NCBI RefSeq assembly: GCF_900105165.1
Contig: NZ_LT629740.1
Location: 4,278,001-4,342,000 of the forward strand
DNA from: Mucilaginibacter mallensis
GTDB taxonomy: Bacteria; Bacteroidota; Bacteroidia; Sphingobacteriales; Sphingobacteriaceae
Direction of reading: 5' to 3'
Length of the DNA stretch: 64,000 nucleotides
The notes beneath the pieces were generated by a model. The model saw only the letters and a list, made by a program, of their open reading frames with translations. It ran no database searches and was not told the origin of the DNA. This document shows positions 26,552 to 34,757 of this stretch, piece after piece (position 1 is the stretch's first letter; every line of letters begins with the position of its first letter). The position numbers and the translations under genes were made by a program.

Positions 26552-27673
26552 CTACCCCCTCATTTTTTTGTTATTTTTTGCTGCGGGAGCGGGCAAAATA
26601 AAAAACTTGTCTTCCTTTTGTTCAATTGTCAGGATGGGGGACTTACAGGGACGACCTTTAGTTGACATTAATCCATTGAGATAGTCCTCGGGTAGTTCCC
26701 TGGGTTGGGACTGCGGGGATAGATATAGGAATTTTGGGGCTATCCATCTTTCAAGGTCGCTCATACGGCAGCCTACAATCAGGTTGGCTTCTTTGAGTTG
26801 TTTAAATGCATCGGCCAGTTGGGTGGCGGAACCACGGAATAACAAAGGACTGGCAGGGGCCTCGTCATCTAATAACAATTTTTCCAGCGAAAAATGTTCT
26901 TCAGGAACAAAATAAGTTTTCAATAAGTCAAATAGTTGCCGGGCTGCCCCCTCCTTAAAGGTCGGATAGTATCCCACTAATTTAGCAGCAGCCAATTGTT
27001 CTTCACTTAGTTCAGGCTCGGTGTGTGCTTCCTGCACCGCCGCTGTTTCCGGTGCCTCGGCTGTTTCGGATTTAGGAGTTATTAAAGTCTTGTTAGTAGT
27101 TTCAGCCGTTGCCACTTCCTGTCTCGCTCTTTCGGCATCCAGCCATTCTTTAAATTCGGCTTCAGACCGCTTTGGCTTAATGGCTGTTTCAGTAGCATAG
27201 ATCAGTTCTCTTAAAAACTTCTCCCGCAGCTTGACTGATTCGCCAAGGTCTTCTGCAAATTTGCTACTTACTTCGATTTCTGCATTGGTGGATTGCAGGC
27301 CGTTAACAATAAATAAATACTCCAGGTTGACGGAAAAAATAAAGTGGCGTTCATAGACCTGTGTCATTTCCGAATGGTGGTCGTGGTAATTTCTCCAAAA
27401 TTCCTTAAACCGTTCCCGGACTTTGGAGAGTTCTTCCAATTGTAACTTGATGCGCTCTTTATCTAATGCCATAAGATCGATAAAGGCCATATCTTTTAAT
27501 ACCCGTAATTCGCTCCGATAAGAAAAACTGTCATAGTATTGGGTCTGATGACTTAGGTCATAGACCTGAACATGCTTCTTTTCATTCGTTCCCCATTCCA
27601 TGTGAATATCATCCTCGATAATTCGTAGATCAAAAGTTTGAATGCGGGTCAAAAATTCTTTGAGATGCTGCAT
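26552..27673 (-). CDS. Unrecognised element-borne protein (373 aa)
   Basis: Not assigned to a family. It is largely helical: an N-terminal part (EFLTRIQTFDLRIIEDDIHM), a charged middle with FKEFWRNYHDHHSEMTQVYE, a Thr/Glu/Ala-rich linker at about 190-225 and a C-terminal region (LFRGSATQLADAFKQLKEAN, then LERWIAPKFL) that looks like a small winged-helix or helical module. The position at the outer end of the module resembles that of RteC-type regulators of conjugative transposons, but I do not see a convincing RteC signature. Confidence 0.7.
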   Translation of the reverse strand: MQHLKEFLTRIQTFDLRIIEDDIHMEWGTNEKKHVQVYDLSHQTQYYDSFSYRSELRVLKDMAFIDLMALDKERIKLQLEELSKVRERFKEFWRNYHDHHSEMTQVYERHFIFSVNLEYLFIVNGLQSTNAEIEVSSKFAEDLGESVKLREKFLRELIYATETAIKPKRSEAEFKEWLDAERARQEVATAETTNKTLITPKSETAEAPETAAVQEAHTEPELSEEQLAAAKLVGYYPTFKEGAARQLFDLLKTYFVPEEHFSLEKLLLDDEAPASPLLFRGSATQLADAFKQLKEANLIVGCRMSDLERWIAPKFLYLSPQSQPRELPEDYLNGLMSTKGRPCKSPILTIEQKEDKFFILPAPAAKNNKKMRG

Positions 27674-27838
27674 AATCGGAGCAATTAAATTAAGTCTTTA
27701 ACTATAGTCAGGGGTTCTTATTCTGTAATGAAAAAATTAAAACTACAGGCAAATACGTTAAGAACAGCCTTTAATTAGCCTAAAGAATGGAAGTAGAACA
27801 AAGTTACGCAAAAAGGTGTTTGCATCTGTTCTGATATT

Positions 27839-27860
27839 TTTTCTGCAAATTTTCTGCAAA
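27839..27860. repeat. Tandem 11-bp duplication beside tRNA-Asn
   Basis: TTTTCTGCAAA occurs twice without gap (27839-27849, 27850-27860), between the mobilization module and the tRNA terminator. It may be a leftover of integration or a chance duplication. The rest of 27674-27838 shows no gene. Confidence 0.6.
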
Positions 27861-27861
27861 T

Positions 27862-27889
27862 AAAAAACCCAACTCGCCAGAGTTGGGTT
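27862..27889 (-). terminator. Intrinsic terminator of tRNA-Asn
   Basis: AACCCAACTC / GAGTTGGGTT (27866-27875 and 27880-27889), a 10-bp perfect stem with a 4-nt loop, followed by a T-run on the minus strand. It lies 18 bp past the tRNA 3' end. Confidence 0.85.
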
Positions 27890-27907
27890 AAATTATTGAT
27901 TTTCAGG

Positions 27908-27981
27908 CTCCTGAGGCTGGGCTCGAACCAGCGACCCTCTGATTAACAGTCAGATGCTCTAACCAGCTGAGCTACTCAGGA
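27908..27981 (-). tRNA. tRNA-Asn (anticodon GTT)
   Basis: The minus strand folds as a 74-nt cloverleaf. The acceptor stem is TCCTGAG/CTCAGGA, the D-arm has AGCTCAGCTGGTTAGAGC, the anticodon arm is CTGACTGTTAATCAG with GTT, and the T-arm has GGTTCGAGCCC. CCA is not encoded. It stands alone. The 3' end faces the mobilization module, the usual geometry for element insertion, but I could not find a second copy of the tRNA end at 21.5 kb. Confidence 0.96.
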
Positions 27982-28205
27982 ATCATTTTCCGGTTTGGAG
28001 TGTGCAAAAGTAGGATTTCTGTTGAAATTTCACAATATTTCTCCAAAAAAAAATCATAAAAAATTAATATCAATTAATATTCAGGCATTTAATTTTATCT
28101 GTTTGTATTTTAAACTAACATTTAGTCAATATAAATTAAGGCCATCAGCTAATTTCTACGGTAATTTCACAATATTTGCCCCCGGAAAAAAATTACACAT
28201 TCAGT

Positions 28206-29126
28206 ATGAGTTTAGTTGTTATTGGTACCGTAGCATTTGATGCTATTGAAACACCCTTTGGTAAAATGGATAAAATTGTTGGTGGCGCTGCCACTTATGC
28301 CAGCTTAGCCGCATCATATTTTTATGATGAGGTTAAAATTGTAGCCGTTGTAGGCGATGATTTTCCGCAAAGCGAGATTGAGGATTTTCATAATCACAAT
28401 ATCAGCACCGAAGGCTTGCAAGTAAAAGAAGGCGAAAAATCTTTCTTTTGGTCGGGCAAATACCATAACGATATGAACAGTCGTGATACGCTGATAACCG
28501 AACTGAACGTATTGGCTGATTTTGACCCTATCATACCTGAAAGCTACCAGGATTGCGAATACCTGATGCTGGGTAACCTTACCCCGCAGGTACAGCAAAC
28601 CGTTATTAAACGCCTTAAAAACCGCCCTAAGCTTATTGTAATGGACACCATGAACTTTTGGATGGACATTGCCATGGACGACCTGCTAGAAACCATAAAG
28701 CTTGTTGATGTATTAACCATTAATGATGCAGAGGCACGCCAATTGTCAGGCGAATTTTCATTGGTAAAGGCCGCCCGTAAAATATTACAGATGGGCCCTA
28801 AATACCTCATCATTAAAAAAGGTGAACATGGCGCATTGCTGTTTAGTGATGATCTGGTATTCTCAGCACCGGCATTGCCATTGGCTGATGTGTTCGACCC
28901 AACCGGCGCAGGTGATACCTTTGCAGGCGGTTTCATTGGCTATCTAGCCAATGTGGGCACCATTAACTTCAACAACATGAAAAACGCTATCATATTCGGC
29001 TCGGCGCTGGCATCATTCTGTGTGGAGAAATTTGGTACCGAAAAGATCAGAAACCTTTCACAGGAAGAAATTGCAGCAAGGGTAAATGAGTTTGTTACCT
29101 TATCGCAGTTTGCCATTATAGCGTAA
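28206..29126 (+). CDS. PfkB-family carbohydrate/nucleoside kinase
   Basis: 306 residues starting at MSLVVIGTVAFD (28206); a TTG 30 nt upstream gives an unlikely extension. It has the ribokinase-type N-terminal motif (KIVGGAATYASLAASYF) and the C-terminal signature DPTGAGDTFAGGF with the catalytic Asp. NDAEARQL precedes the ATP site. Substrate not readable; close relatives are annotated as sugar or adenosine kinases. Stands alone downstream of the tRNA. Confidence 0.92.
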   Translation: MSLVVIGTVAFDAIETPFGKMDKIVGGAATYASLAASYFYDEVKIVAVVGDDFPQSEIEDFHNHNISTEGLQVKEGEKSFFWSGKYHNDMNSRDTLITELNVLADFDPIIPESYQDCEYLMLGNLTPQVQQTVIKRLKNRPKLIVMDTMNFWMDIAMDDLLETIKLVDVLTINDAEARQLSGEFSLVKAARKILQMGPKYLIIKKGEHGALLFSDDLVFSAPALPLADVFDPTGAGDTFAGGFIGYLANVGTINFNNMKNAIIFGSALASFCVEKFGTEKIRNLSQEEIAARVNEFVTLSQFAIIA

Positions 29127-29193
29127 TTCTTACAATTACTATAAAACAAGCAGCAGATATAGCCGTTTCCTGATTATATAATAGCAAACAATT

Positions 29194-30180
29194 ATGAAAT
29201 ACAGGGAACTTGGCAACACAGGTGAAAAATTATCGGCTATTGGCTTAGGCTGTATGGGTATGACCCACGCCTACGGCGACCGCGATGATGCAGAATCAAT
29301 AAAAGTACTGGAACTGGCGCTCGACCTGGGCATAAACTTTTGGGATACTGCCGATATTTACGGTCCGCATACCAATGAGGAGCTGATATCAAAAGTATTG
29401 GCACCAAACCGCGATAAGATTTTTATAGCCACTAAATTTGGTTTCCTTGCCCAAAAAGATGGTGAACGTAGTTTTGACGCTTCTCCGGCTTATGCTAAAA
29501 AGGCTGTTGAGGCAAGTTTAAAACGGCTTAAGGTTGATGTGATCGATCTGTATTACGCGCATCGTATCGACCCAACTATACCACTTGAAGAAATGATAGG
29601 CGGCATGGCTGATCTGGTTAAAGAAGGTAAAGTGCGCTATCTTGGCCTTTCCGAAGCATCTGCTGAAACACTGGAACATGCCTGTAAAATTCACCCCATA
29701 GCCGCACTGCAAAGCGAATATTCGCTGTTAACCCGTGATGCTGAATCGCAGATCATCCCGGCTTGCCGTAAATTAGGGATCGGTTTTGTGCCATTCAGCC
29801 CGCTTTCACGTGGATTATTCAGCGCTACTTTGCCAACGGATACTAATGAGTTTAAGGCCGATGATTTCAGGCACAGTATACCACGTTTTAGCGGTGAGTA
29901 TTATGAAAACAACACCAAACTGGCCGCAGATTTCGCGAGCATAGCTCACGATAAGGGCTGTACGCCAGCACAATTGGCGCTGGCATGGGTTCTAGCCCAG
30001 GGTGATGATATCATCCCTATCCCCGGTACAAAAAAGACAAAATATTTAAAGGAAAATGCAGCCTCGGTAGATATTACTTTGGGTGATACTGATTTTAAAG
30101 CAATCGAAACGGTGGTAAAGAAATATCCAAACACCGGCCCCCGATATACTGAGGCCGCGATGAGTATGGTTAATAAATAG
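29194..30180 (+). CDS. Aldo/keto reductase
   Basis: 328 residues, NADPH-dependent carbonyl reductase of the AKR13/YakC-like type. It has GLGCMGMTHAYG at the start, the catalytic Asp/Tyr in FWDTADIYGPHTNEEL, Lys in FIATKFG, His in YYAHRIDP, and the cofactor-binding IPIPGTKKTKYLKENAAS. It follows the PfkB gene by 67 bp but has no clear functional tie to it. Confidence 0.95.
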   Translation: MKYRELGNTGEKLSAIGLGCMGMTHAYGDRDDAESIKVLELALDLGINFWDTADIYGPHTNEELISKVLAPNRDKIFIATKFGFLAQKDGERSFDASPAYAKKAVEASLKRLKVDVIDLYYAHRIDPTIPLEEMIGGMADLVKEGKVRYLGLSEASAETLEHACKIHPIAALQSEYSLLTRDAESQIIPACRKLGIGFVPFSPLSRGLFSATLPTDTNEFKADDFRHSIPRFSGEYYENNTKLAADFASIAHDKGCTPAQLALAWVLAQGDDIIPIPGTKKTKYLKENAASVDITLGDTDFKAIETVVKKYPNTGPRYTEAAMSMVNK

Positions 30181-30182
30181 GA

Positions 30183-30419
30183 TTATTTTAGCTTCGCTAC
30201 GGCTTTAAATTTTTCAAAAACTTCATGCGTGTGTGGAGCATCTATGAGCTCATCGGTAAGGTCCTGCCCTGCCCAGTGCTCATAGTGCTTGCCATTGCGC
30301 CACAGGCGGCTTTCAGTAACATCGTAAATTATACCCTTATACGCCACCCATATTTCGGGCTTATCCTGCCCGTTGCGCAGGGCCAGTTGCGATTTAGTGT
30401 ACTCCGGCAAATTTGTCAT
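30183..30419 (-). CDS. Cytochrome b5-like heme-binding domain protein
   Basis: 78-residue stand-alone cytochrome b5/steroid-binding fold: YTKSQLALRNGQDKPEIWVA, YKGIIYDVTESRLWRNGKHY and EHWAGQDLTDEL. An H-AGQDLT motif is the usual heme loop; the second axial ligand may be His in APHTHEV. Its start lies 26 nt inside the end of the lycopene cyclase gene, so the two are translationally linked. It may supply electrons to a carotenoid-modifying enzyme; that is inference. Confidence 0.85.
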   Translation of the reverse strand: MTNLPEYTKSQLALRNGQDKPEIWVAYKGIIYDVTESRLWRNGKHYEHWAGQDLTDELIDAPHTHEVFEKFKAVAKLK

Positions 30420-31101
30420 AATGTACTTTTATAGCCCTCTTTCTAAAATACTCAAAAAAACCAATGTTCATGAGCAACAGCGCCATCATATAAAAATGAT
30501 CCTCAATAGGTATTGTACCTATACGCCTGCCTAACATTTCAGTGTTATTGTATATAACCACAGGCAAACCGGTAAGTATTCCATTAATAATATAAAACGG
30601 TATAAGCGCTACCGCATACGTTACATAAAAACGGCTAAGCCAGCGCACCTTATAAATAAACTGGAATAATATCACCAAAAAAGCAACCAACGTAAAAGCA
30701 ACCCTGGTATACATGCGATGATGATAAAATATAAGTATCAGTATAGAGAATATAATGATCAGGTTTGATATGACGCGGGTAAGGCGCATTTCCATTTCCC
30801 GCTTTACATAATAATTTAAGCAGGCGTAAATGAATATACAGGCAAACGGTACGGTTAAAAAGAATAGGATCTCTTCAATGGGCAGGCCTAAAACAGCCGG
30901 ACCTGTTACATAACTGCTATTGAAGCTCCATACACCTTTGAGTGTAAAAAGCACATCCCAGAATAAGAAAACGAGGCCCGTAATGGCCATACCCGGCCAG
31001 ATGAATTTCCAGCTTTTGTGAAATTGTACCCGCTTATCGAATGATAAAGCAACTGGAAAAAGTAGTGTAAAGAAATTAATCAGTAAATAGGTAAACTTCA
31101 T
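30394..31101 (-). CDS. crtY-like: Lycopene beta-cyclase, CrtYc/CrtYd-fusion type
   Basis: Integral membrane cyclase making beta-carotene from lycopene. 235 residues with about seven membrane helices. There are two homologous halves, each with the family motif: VLGLPIEEILFFL at about 74-86 and GTIPIEDHFYMM at about 192-203. In many Actinobacteria the halves are separate genes. It is followed by the b5-like gene with overlap, and preceded by crtB 74 bp upstream on the same strand, so crtB-crtY-b5 form one unit. No CrtZ-type hydroxylase is seen in the window. Confidence 0.93.
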   Translation of the reverse strand: MKFTYLLINFFTLLFPVALSFDKRVQFHKSWKFIWPGMAITGLVFLFWDVLFTLKGVWSFNSSYVTGPAVLGLPIEEILFFLTVPFACIFIYACLNYYVKREMEMRLTRVISNLIIIFSILILIFYHHRMYTRVAFTLVAFLVILFQFIYKVRWLSRFYVTYAVALIPFYIINGILTGLPVVIYNNTEMLGRRIGTIPIEDHFYMMALLLMNIGFFEYFRKRAIKVHYDKFAGVH

Positions 31102-31175
31102 TAAAAACGGTTAACAGCTTAATATAGGCATTTTTTGGAAATTTTACAGCATTAGGTGCTGTAAATGCTAATTTA

Positions 31176-32009
31176 TCAAATAGTGTTTAGCTTTTGCTTG
31201 ATAAGCGCCGTGCAATAGATAGACATTTTGCGGGTATCAGAAATACGTATGCGTTTTTGCATCAAAGTAACAGCGGATATGCTGGCTATTTTTTTAAATA
31301 ACTGCAAATAATAACAGTAAGCGATATAAACTCCCAGGCGGCAGCCATGCGGCAATCTTTTTATCCCTTCAAAACCATCGTCAAAATCCTTTTTTATATC
31401 GGCTTCAATGCGGTGTTTATCTGCTTCGGTAAAATTCTTAAAATCGATACCCGGGAAATAGGTGCGGCCTCGTTCTTCAAGGTCGGCTTTTACGTCCCGC
31501 AAAAAATTAACCTTTTGAAATGCCGAACCCAGGCTGCAGGCGTTAGGCAATAACTTACGGTATAATTGCTCATCATCACCACAAAAAACCTTAAGGCACA
31601 TCAGTCCAACCACCTCAGCCGAACCAAAAATGTAAGTTTTGTAAGCCTCGGTGTTATAGGTCTTTTTATCCAAATCCATTTCCATGGATAGCAGGAAGGC
31701 GTCTATCAGTTCCGGAGCTATTTCGTAATCATTTACTACGATCTGAAAGGAATTTAAGATGGGGTTCAAGCTGATCCTTTCTTCAATGGCCTTAAAGGTT
31801 TCCAACCTGAAATCTTTAATGAGCTGTTGCTTATCGTAATAGTGGAAAGTATCAACTATTTCATCAGCAAGCCGCACAAAGCCGTAAATGGCGTAAACCG
31901 GGTTCCTGAATTTTTTATCAAAAGCTTTTATTCCCGTGCTGAATGAAGTGCTGTATTTGCTGGTTACCAACTTGCTGCATTCAAAGCAGGTTTCATTATA
32001 CAGGTTCAT
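31176..32009 (-). CDS. crtB: Phytoene synthase
   Basis: Joins two geranylgeranyl diphosphates to phytoene. 277 residues with the two Asp-rich prenyl-substrate motifs: RLADEIVDTFHY at about 47-58 and NFLRDVKADLEERGRTYFP at about 168-186. Diverges from crtI across 98 bp. Confidence 0.96.
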   Translation of the reverse strand: MNLYNETCFECSKLVTSKYSTSFSTGIKAFDKKFRNPVYAIYGFVRLADEIVDTFHYYDKQQLIKDFRLETFKAIEERISLNPILNSFQIVVNDYEIAPELIDAFLLSMEMDLDKKTYNTEAYKTYIFGSAEVVGLMCLKVFCGDDEQLYRKLLPNACSLGSAFQKVNFLRDVKADLEERGRTYFPGIDFKNFTEADKHRIEADIKKDFDDGFEGIKRLPHGCRLGVYIAYCYYLQLFKKIASISAVTLMQKRIRISDTRKMSIYCTALIKQKLNTI

Positions 32010-32107
32010 TTTCTCGCATGCACATTATATACAATATTACAAAAATACGCGGGAATTTGTTTTTAAAGTGCCCCAAAACTATTTACTACCTTAGGCGCTG
32101 AAAACAA
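32010..32107. promoter_or_regulatory. Divergent crtB/crtI promoter region
   Basis: 98 bp between the two start codons. Toward crtI, TTTG at 32057-32060 and TATTTAC about 20 nt later loosely follow the Bacteroidetes -33/-7 pattern. No operator dyad is obvious. Confidence 0.45.
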
Positions 32108-33589
32108 ATGGATAAGGGTAAACACGTTATAGTGATCGGCGCGGGTTTCGCCGGATTATCGGCTGCATGTGTGCTGGCAAAAGCGGGTTTTAGGGTTACA
32201 GTACTGGAAAAGAATGATCAGCCCGGTGGCCGTGCAAGGGTGTGGCAGCAGGATGGGTTTAAGTTTGATATGGGGCCAAGCTGGTACTGGATGCCCGATG
32301 TTTTCGAAAACTTCTTCGCTCTGTTTGGTAAAAAACCGCAGGATTTCTACGAGCTAAAAAGACTCGACCCAGCCTACCGTGTTTATTTTGATAAAGATGA
32401 AGCAGTGGACATACCCGCCGGTATACCTGAACTGGAAACACTTTTTGAAAGTATAGAACCCGGCAGCAGCAATAACTTAAAAGCGTTTTTAGTCCAGGCC
32501 CGGTACAAATATGAAGTAGGCATGGGTGAATATGTTTTTCGCCCGTCGCACACGCTCGGAGAGTTTATTGATCTTAACCTCATTCGCAAAAGCTTTAGTA
32601 TGCAATTGCTCACCAGCATGAGCAAACATGTGCGCAAATATTTTAAGGATCCAAGGTTGATAAAACTATTGGAATTTCCAGTACTCTTCCTCGGTGCAAA
32701 ACCACAGGATACCCCGGCCATGTACAGCATGATGAATTACGCCGACCTGGTTTTGGGCACCTGGTACCCCATGGGTGGTATGCATGAAATTGTAAAAGCA
32801 ATGGTTAAGCTTGCCGAAGAATTGGGTGTTGATATTCAACTAAATACTGAGGTTACTAAGATCGATGTAACCGATAAACTGGTTAACCAAATTCAAACTA
32901 GCAAAGGTATTTTTAATGCTGATTTTGTAATAGCGGCCGCTGATTATGAGCATGTAGATCAACAGCTAATAGCAAAGCCCAACCGCAATTATGATCGTAG
33001 ATATTGGGATAGCCGCACTATGTCACCGTCGGCACTGTTGTTTTACATCGGCATAAATAAAAAACTGGGCGATATTAAGCACCACAATTTGTTTTTTGAT
33101 GAGGATTTTGAGCAGCATGCCAAAGAGATCTATACCGCACCCAAATGGCCCGAGAAACCGCTGTTTTATGTTTGCTGTCCATCAAAAACTGATGATAGCG
33201 TAGCACCTGAAGGCTGCGAAAACCTATTTTTCCTGATCCCCTTAGCACCCGGACTGGAAGATAGTGAAACCCTGCGCGAACAATATTTTAATCTGATAGT
33301 AAATCGCTTTGAAAAAACCGTCGGCGAAAGTATAAAGCACAACATTGTAGTTAAGCGCAGCTATGCAATGAATGATTTTAAAGCCGACTATCACTCCTTT
33401 AAAGGCAATGCATATGGGCTAGCGAATACATTAGGCCAAACGGCGTTCTTTAAACCATCCATGCGGGCAAAGCACATTAAAAATTTGTTGTATACCGGAC
33501 AGTTAACCGTACCCGGGCCGGGTGTGCCACCGGCATTAATATCGGGACAAGTGGCGGCGAAAGAGGCGATGAAGTATTTTAGTGAATAG
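32108..33589 (+). CDS. crtI: Phytoene desaturase (CrtI type)
   Basis: FAD-dependent desaturation of phytoene to lycopene. 493 residues with the N-terminal dinucleotide motif VIVIGAGFAGLSAACVLAKA, then EKNDQPGGRARVW and FDMGPSWY. The C-terminal signature is NLLYTGQLTVPGPGVPPALI. Normal length. Transcribed away from crtB. Confidence 0.96.
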   Translation: MDKGKHVIVIGAGFAGLSAACVLAKAGFRVTVLEKNDQPGGRARVWQQDGFKFDMGPSWYWMPDVFENFFALFGKKPQDFYELKRLDPAYRVYFDKDEAVDIPAGIPELETLFESIEPGSSNNLKAFLVQARYKYEVGMGEYVFRPSHTLGEFIDLNLIRKSFSMQLLTSMSKHVRKYFKDPRLIKLLEFPVLFLGAKPQDTPAMYSMMNYADLVLGTWYPMGGMHEIVKAMVKLAEELGVDIQLNTEVTKIDVTDKLVNQIQTSKGIFNADFVIAAADYEHVDQQLIAKPNRNYDRRYWDSRTMSPSALLFYIGINKKLGDIKHHNLFFDEDFEQHAKEIYTAPKWPEKPLFYVCCPSKTDDSVAPEGCENLFFLIPLAPGLEDSETLREQYFNLIVNRFEKTVGESIKHNIVVKRSYAMNDFKADYHSFKGNAYGLANTLGQTAFFKPSMRAKHIKNLLYTGQLTVPGPGVPPALISGQVAAKEAMKYFSE

Positions 33590-33596
33590 CATTCTC

Positions 33597-33661
33597 TGTA
33601 GAGACGCAATATTTTGCGTCTCCCGCAACTAAAAAGAGACGCAAAGTATTGCGTCTCTACA
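33597..33661. repeat. Double palindrome repeat (GAGACGCAA family)
   Basis: Two hairpins, GAGACGCAA-TATT-TTGCGTCTC (33601-33622) and GAGACGCAA-AGTA-TTGCGTCTC (33636-33657). They are nested within a 13-bp outer inverted repeat, TGTAGAGACGCAA / TTGCGTCTCTACA. Probably a dispersed intergenic repeat. Confidence 0.85.
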
Positions 33662-33680
33662 AAAAAGAGAAAATCCGGGC

Positions 33681-33710
33681 AAAAAAATAGCCCGGCGTCA
33701 GGCCGGGCTA
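33681..33710 (-). terminator. Intrinsic terminator of the DUF4136 gene
   Basis: TAGCCCGGC / GCCGGGCTA (33688-33696 and 33702-33710), then TTTTTTT on the minus strand. Confidence 0.9.
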
Positions 33711-33739
33711 CCAATTGCTGTAGAGTCGCTTATCAATAG

Positions 33740-34438
33740 TTAAGAGCTCATGGTATGGTACATATAATTACCGTTGCTTGGTGGAGCAGTTTGTAATTGT
33801 TTGAGTATACCATCAACAACCTTAGGGAGGTCGTCAACATTCTTTTTAGGGTCGCTATGCACTTCGCCAACGCCAAAGCCACGCCATACTACTTTTCTTG
33901 TTCTTCTATCTATCAGATCTATAATTAAAGTACCTTCTTTATAATGTTCCTGATCGGCATAAGTTATACCTCCAGAGTATGCGAACGGAGCTCCGAAAGC
34001 ATAGTAATACGGACGGTATCCATATCCCCAGCCACCATAGTAACCACCAAAACCACCGCGCCAACCATAATAGCCACCCCAGCCTAATCCCCAACCGGCA
34101 TACGGACCGTAAAAGCCATAATTGGTATAATAAGTTGTTCTTGACCCTCGGCCAACAGTAGTAGTATAGCTAACCAGCAGATCGGGCTGTTTTTGCTGCA
34201 AGCTTAAACCTTTGCTTTGCAGTGCCAGTGTTGTTGCATCTTTAATATTTGCATCTGCCGTGCTGTTAAGGCTAACCACATTATTAACCTTTGCGGTACC
34301 TGCAGGTATCCATGCAAAAGTGCGGTAACCGCTCATATTTGTTTTGTTAAGGCCGGCGGTGTAGTAGTTGTAACTGGTACAGGCTGATAATCCCGACAGG
34401 ATTAAAAATAACAGCCCTAAATAGATCGATCTTTTCAT
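33740..34438 (-). CDS. DUF4136-type lipoprotein with Gly/Tyr-rich insert
   Basis: 232 residues with a lipoprotein signal (LSGLSACTSYNYY). The DUF4136-like core includes YRTFAWIPAG, IKDATTLALQSKGLSL and GTLIIDLIDRRTRKVVWRGF. Between about 105 and 150 lies a low-complexity stretch of Gly, Tyr and Trp (GGYYGWRGGFGGYYGGWGYG). Envelope protein of unknown role. Confidence 0.85.
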   Translation of the reverse strand: MKRSIYLGLLFLILSGLSACTSYNYYTAGLNKTNMSGYRTFAWIPAGTAKVNNVVSLNSTADANIKDATTLALQSKGLSLQQKQPDLLVSYTTTVGRGSRTTYYTNYGFYGPYAGWGLGWGGYYGWRGGFGGYYGGWGYGYRPYYYAFGAPFAYSGGITYADQEHYKEGTLIIDLIDRRTRKVVWRGFGVGEVHSDPKKNVDDLPKVVDGILKQLQTAPPSNGNYMYHTMSS

Positions 34439-34633
34439 GGTTCGTAGCCCTCGTTGAATTATATATGGTTAGACAACTTTATTGTAAAAGGTTTAACCAC
34501 TAAATTAAATATTTTTTAATAAAATAATCGCTACACAAATCTATCAAATTGCCAGCCAATGTTGCTGGTACACAGGTAATTTTTTTGATATAAACTGGAG
34601 TAGATTTCTTTGTTTTTTTAAGTGAGGTGGATT

Positions 34634-34746
34634 GTGCGATTCCTTCCCAGGGGAAGGGAAGGTAGGGGTTTATGCAATCGCATCTGGTGTAGAAACGCCT
34701 CCCTGCCACTGCACTATCCTGCGCACCCCTCCCAAGGGAGGGAATT
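34634..34746 (-). repeat. 115-bp dispersed repeat, copy 1
   Basis: The minus strand carries the same element as 54532-54646. It starts AATTCCCTCCC with a CCCTCCC/GGGAGGG hairpin, has GGCAGGGAGG in the middle, then ACCCCTACCT, and ends with CCCTTCCCC..GGAAGGAATCGCAC. Both ends fold on themselves and GGGGTTT-like and AAACCCC-like parts pair across the middle. No gene; the flanking DNA to 34757 is otherwise plain. Confidence 0.9.
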
Positions 34747-34757
34747 TAAAAAAAGCG

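Noticed and set aside
21470..27981. Duplicate of the tRNA-Asn 3' end as an attachment site
   Set aside because: I scanned the left boundary by eye for GGGCTCGAACC-like sequence and found none.
34500..34709. Open frame ending in the 115-bp repeat
   Set aside because: Its protein-like part is the repeat translated; the other repeat copy gives a similar spurious frame at 54502-54732.
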